This document shows positions 60,066-64,000 of a stretch of DNA of 64,000 nucleotides, in pieces. The position numbers were made by a program, and so were the translations under genes. The DNA is from Silene latifolia (lineage: Eukaryota; Streptophyta; Magnoliopsida; Caryophyllales; Caryophyllaceae). Every line of letters begins with the position of its first letter. Position 1 is the stretch's first letter. Below the pieces are notes generated by a model that saw only the letters and a list, made by a program, of their open reading frames with translations, ran no database searches and was not told where the DNA came from. Where the stretch lies: contig NC_133538.1 in NCBI RefSeq assembly GCF_048544455.1, positions 448,893,311 through 448,957,310 on the forward strand, read 5' to 3'.

Positions 60066-61832
60066 AAAGGGTCGAACCACAAGGAGCAAGTAAAATACTA
60101 ATTGTTACGTTCACGCGTTTAGTTTAGTCAAATAAAACAAGTTGGTTGATTATCTAAGAAGCTAGATTAAAGAACAAGAAATAAAATAAACTAAAGTAAC
60201 TTCTAGATTAAAGAAGCAAGCAAATAAATTCGGTTTTACTCGATTGATAAAAGGCCTAGGGTACAATTAGACTACAAACATTTATAATTACCATACTAAT
60301 TCCGCCAATTAGTCATCTAAGGGTAATATAGTAAAGGAAAACGCCTCTAATTCGCCTACTAACTCCCTTTTGGGCTCATAATAAGACACTAGACACCCCA
60401 ACTCATCTCCCTTCTAGGTTCGTGACTCGGATTCGCCGACTCAATACTTTAATGCAAAAAGAACACGCGCTATTCTCTGAACACCAAAGTATCGCTCTAG
60501 GACATTAAGCTTACGATAGATTCCCGGATTTTCCAACTCTTTTCCCAAAGGCGGAGGTCGACCCGATTTCCAAAGGCACCCCCATTAGGTTCTCCCTCCC
60601 GGGTTAAACCCAAATAGGCTAAAGAAGCAAATAGGTGGTTAATCAAGGACCTAACCAATTCTCATTGGTGGACAAGGGTCATTAATAAACCAAAATCCCA
60701 AATACCACACTAGCAATGATAAATCCTTTGAAGAATCCCACTAATTACCCCTCAACAACTAACTTAAATAGAACCAATCATGTTAATTACTCGTGTTAGT
60801 GCCTAATCGCACCCTAGTTAAAAGACTACTCACTATTCATGTTGATTATGACTAAACAATTGATAAAGGTGAATGCTTTAACAATAAACATGACAACAAT
60901 TTGATTGTCACAACTAAGCATGCAATTAATTATGCGAAAAGAGAATATTAACTAATTAAACTAAGATTAAGATGGTTGAATTTAAAAAGGAGCAAACTTT
61001 ATCACAACTAATCAAAGATTCTAACTTTACTAGAGCAACAACACCAAACAACATGAACAAGATGAACAAGAGAGAGAAAATTCCTATTTTAGCAACAAAT
61101 AAGAGAAATCCAAACACAAACAATCAAATTAAACTAATAGGAAGGAAATGTAAACAAATTAATTAAAAGGAAAGGAAGACAAATGGAAATATACCAACAA
61201 TGAGGAACAACAAGAACAATGAAGAAACAATGAAGAAACTTGTGAAAGAAATTTTGAATCTTTGTAAATTGATGAAGAATTGTCACAAATTACAAGGAAA
61301 TTGAATCTCCCTTCTTTCTCTATTTTAATCTCTCTCTAAAACTAGATTAAGATCCTTAATTTTCTGGAAAAGTTTTGCCACCGAGGGGTATAATTAAACA
61401 AAGGTAGGAGGAAATACAAGAAGGGGCGGAATTTGCCACCGAGGGGTATAATTATACCCGGCCGGGTAAGGTTTTGCCACTCTGTAACAATACATGAAAA
61501 TTGCTTAGAAACGTAGAAAACGTCTAACGGACAAAAGTTCACCCGCTAGGGTAAACTTTCACCCCTCCTCGACATGCTCCATATGACCTCCTCCTTCCTC
61601 TTTTGTGCCAAGTCCTCTCCGATTTCCGTCCCGCTAGAGTCCTCGGGAAAGGTACCTACAAAAGGGCTTGTAAGTACGGGAAAAAATTTCTCGAAACATG
61701 ACTTACACTAAGCATGAGGGAAATGATGCGGATAAAGGTAAAACTAACTAAACGAGCTTAATATGCTTGTTTTATAGTGACAAAAAGGGTCTGAAAATAT
61801 AAAAAAATATGGGGATGAAAATGGTGCTATCA
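60066..61832 (-). repeat. LTR E, minus strand, Ty3/gypsy-like
   Basis: On the minus strand it begins TGATAGCACCATTTTCATCC at 61832, immediately after a purine tract (GTGGGGAGATT). Near its other end it has CTCCTTGTGGTTCGACCC (60066-60088), like the CTCCCTGTGGAT..GACCC block near the end of the C and D LTRs. The far end runs into the (TA)n and I cannot fix it. Within it, TGCCACCGAGGGGTATAATTA occurs twice, 60 bp apart (about 61376 and 61436). Confidence 0.6.
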
Positions 61833-62143
61833 AATCTCCCCACGCTTGAGCTTTACTCGTCCTCGAGTAAATGGGGAATTAAGAACAAGACCCTTAACTA
61901 GAACAAACATAGGCTATACTAGCTACACAATATCCGAGGGTAGGCATTTAAAGGGCCTCCTCCGTCCCTTCAACTCATAATAAGGTAACCATGAGGTGGG
62001 ATACCCTATTTCAAGGAAATTGGGGTCTTGCCAAAACTTAGAAACATCCAACATTAAAGCACAAAGAGAAAAGTAAGGATGCATCAACAAAAGGTCGTCC
62101 GCTGTCCTCATCTAAGCGGGGTTTTGACAACCGAGACAAGGAG
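61833..62143 (-). other. 3' internal end of element E, cut by CACTA
   Basis: The minus-strand sequence TTACTCGAGGACGAGTAAAG, then CTCAAGCGTGGGGAGATT, leads into LTR E and is the usual 3' end of such Ty3 elements. The rest is non-coding. The CACTA end at 62144 interrupts it. Confidence 0.55.
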
Positions 62144-64000
62144 CACTACTACAATTTATGGCTAAAAGAAAGCCCCTTCAAGAACGGTGGATAGCGGAAC
62201 TGTTCTCTTTTAAATTTTTAGCTTAGGCGCGTATATAGGATTTCAATAGAGAACGGTTGTATGTTTAGACCGTTCTAGTAGATTAACAAAGAGAACGGTT
62301 AGGTTTGACCAACCGTCTTAATAAATAAAAGAGACCGGTTTAAATCTGAAACCATTCTCCTTAATAAAACAAACATCACGGTCTCAATAATTGCGCATTT
62401 TATTTTACTAACATTGACATACCATTTATACTTCTACTTCTTTCAAAACCCCTATGCCCTAAAAATTAAAAGATTCATCTCTTCCACCGTCGCTCCTCGT
62501 CAGCTGCAACCTCCGTCCTCTGGCCTTCGCTGTTGTTGATCGTCCTTATTGCTGGTAATTATTCACTCTTTATTAACTCATATGTCTGATTCGCATAATT
62601 TGGTTGATTGACATCGGCGCTGCTTTAGAGTACGTTTCTGCCTACCCTTACTAAACTAAAGGTCAATCAAAGTTCTGTCCCTGGAATAAATGCTTCAACG
62701 TGTTCTTCCTTTTTTCATTCATGGATTAATTGTTAGTTATTCGTCTTTCTAGTAATATTCAATTTTCTAGTTATTTGATTGAGTTATGAATGCATCATTA
62801 TCGATATAAATGGTGTTTGATGTATTGTTTGTTTATGTACATCATCTGTTTGGGGTATAATAAGTTTGATTCAGTATTGTTTGATTGAGTATGTACGCAT
62901 TTGCCATAATTTCTACTTTTGGGATCAAAACTTTTGTGGTTTGCTTAATTAAAAAAGAACTAGATTCAGCGGATCGCTTTACAATTATATGGTTGAAATT
63001 CGCAATAGGGATTGAAATATTTTCTACTTAGTGTTAAGTATTGGGTTTAGAGTAGAATGACTGACGATTGATTGAATGCACTTTTTGCTTATTAGTTAAT
63101 TATCTGACAGATTGAATTCAAAAATCTGAACATCTAATGTTCCACTGATATATGTTTCTTAGTGATAATTCATATTACTTTTGACAATAGTTTTAGGAAA
63201 TGGAAATTTGTGACTTGGACTTGGTCACATAGAGCATACTCGAGTGGGAGTTTACCACGGCCAAAGCCTATAGTGTCTAGGAGAAAGAAAGTCTGTTTGC
63301 GGTTAGCCGTGTAGTCGTGCTAAGATGTATTGTACTTTATGTGAACACCGGCGAGTTTATGCCTTGAATAATTTCTAAAACAAGAAGATAATTATTTAGT
63401 GAAACTGAGGTTAGTAACTAACTGGAACAAGTCATTAAATAAAATGAAAGGGAATAAAAAAGGGTGTTTTCCATGAATAATGTTAGTATAGAAAATATTT
63501 CCCTATGTATGGCTATTTTAAAAATATTTCCCACCATATAGTCCATGTACGGTTGGATAATCCACACCAAAAAATTGGTACAGAATTGGCATTTACTCAA
63601 TTACAATATAATAATTCCGGTATTATAGAGAACCAATACTGTTGGTTTATTTACAAGCATATTAACTGATCAATATGTGTAAAGATCCGAGTTCAATACT
63701 TCAATTTTTCATTTTTAAATCTCGGCTAGCTATAATGTTATATGACTAATGTCATTATCTTAGTTTAGCTGTGTATGCTATTCAATTCATAAGACATATC
63801 TAATATTTAAATTTATGATGACTAGTATACTTTGTACAAGGCTTTTATGTTGTTGTATACCATATAATTCTTTCTAATTCTTGCCGGATATTTCATGTAA
63901 TCTTCTTGTATAAATGGTTAGAGCTGGTTATTGGTACTTGTGTATCGGGTGCTCACATCCTGGTCATGTTGAACTTGTATATACTTATATAAACTCAAGG
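62144..64000 (+). mobile_element. Left end of a CACTA (En/Spm) transposon, continues beyond the window
   Basis: CACTACTACAATTTATGGC (62144-62162) is the terminal inverted repeat type. It is followed by subterminal copies of GAACGGTT in both orientations (about 62182, 62251, 62269, 62293, 62311 and 62333), as bound by CACTA transposase. A leader-like segment (about 62450-62554) then ends at GCTG/GTAATT, a possible first splice donor. The rest to 64000 is AT-rich with no recognisable coding exon. The right end and the 3 bp target duplication (GAG expected) lie outside. Confidence 0.65.

Overview
This window is plant nuclear DNA built almost entirely from transposable elements; I see no tRNA or rRNA gene and no convincing host gene. 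The evidence for a plant is AT-rich sequence with Ty3/gypsy elements of Athila, Tat and Tekay type, L1-like LINEs with a DUF4283/zinc-knuckle ORF1, a DD39D mariner, a Stowaway-type MITE, Helitron ends and a CACTA end. A eudicot is likely, and the Retand-like Tat element with an antisense extra gene would fit Caryophyllales, but that is a guess.

Left part (1-3469): a non-autonomous Helitron (61-2421) carrying a Stowaway-like MITE, then the left part of a probable second Helitron. Middle-left (3470-31898): one nested stack resolved by target-site duplications (TSDs). The outermost element is a coding-free LTR element on the minus strand (A, 3 kb LTRs, TSD AAACG). Inside it lies a second coding-free LTR element on the plus strand (B, 7123-27235, TSD ACAAC). 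Inside B are two solo LTRs (C1 8379-9787; C2 11987-13331, TSD ATTGG) and an Athila-like complex with three LTRs (D, 14768-25210, TSD AGGTT) that encodes gag remnants and an intact protease ORF but no reverse transcriptase or integrase.

Middle-right (31904-57780): two separate 4.8 kb LINEs, one on each strand and each with its own TSD. The second LINE is split exactly in its reverse transcriptase gene by a 14.65 kb Tat element (40995-55648, TSD GCAGG). The Tat element in turn holds a mariner-like element (44825-49498, TSD TA) with an apparently intact DD39D transposase and, on the opposite strand, a clean two-exon gene I do not recognise.

Right part (57781-64000): decayed RTE-type LINE, the probable 3' end of the second Helitron, low-complexity DNA with long (CT)n(TA)n, a minus-strand LTR with its adjoining 3' internal sequence, and the left end of a CACTA transposon running off the window.

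Two signals are most worth following. About 59 copies of the palindrome TCGATCGA lie between 7228 and 26012, in unrelated LTR families and inside a protease reading frame, mostly spaced by about 20 or 30 bp and often placed just upstream of a TATA box. The mariner element has an internal copy of its own 3' end and a convergent spliced accessory gene.
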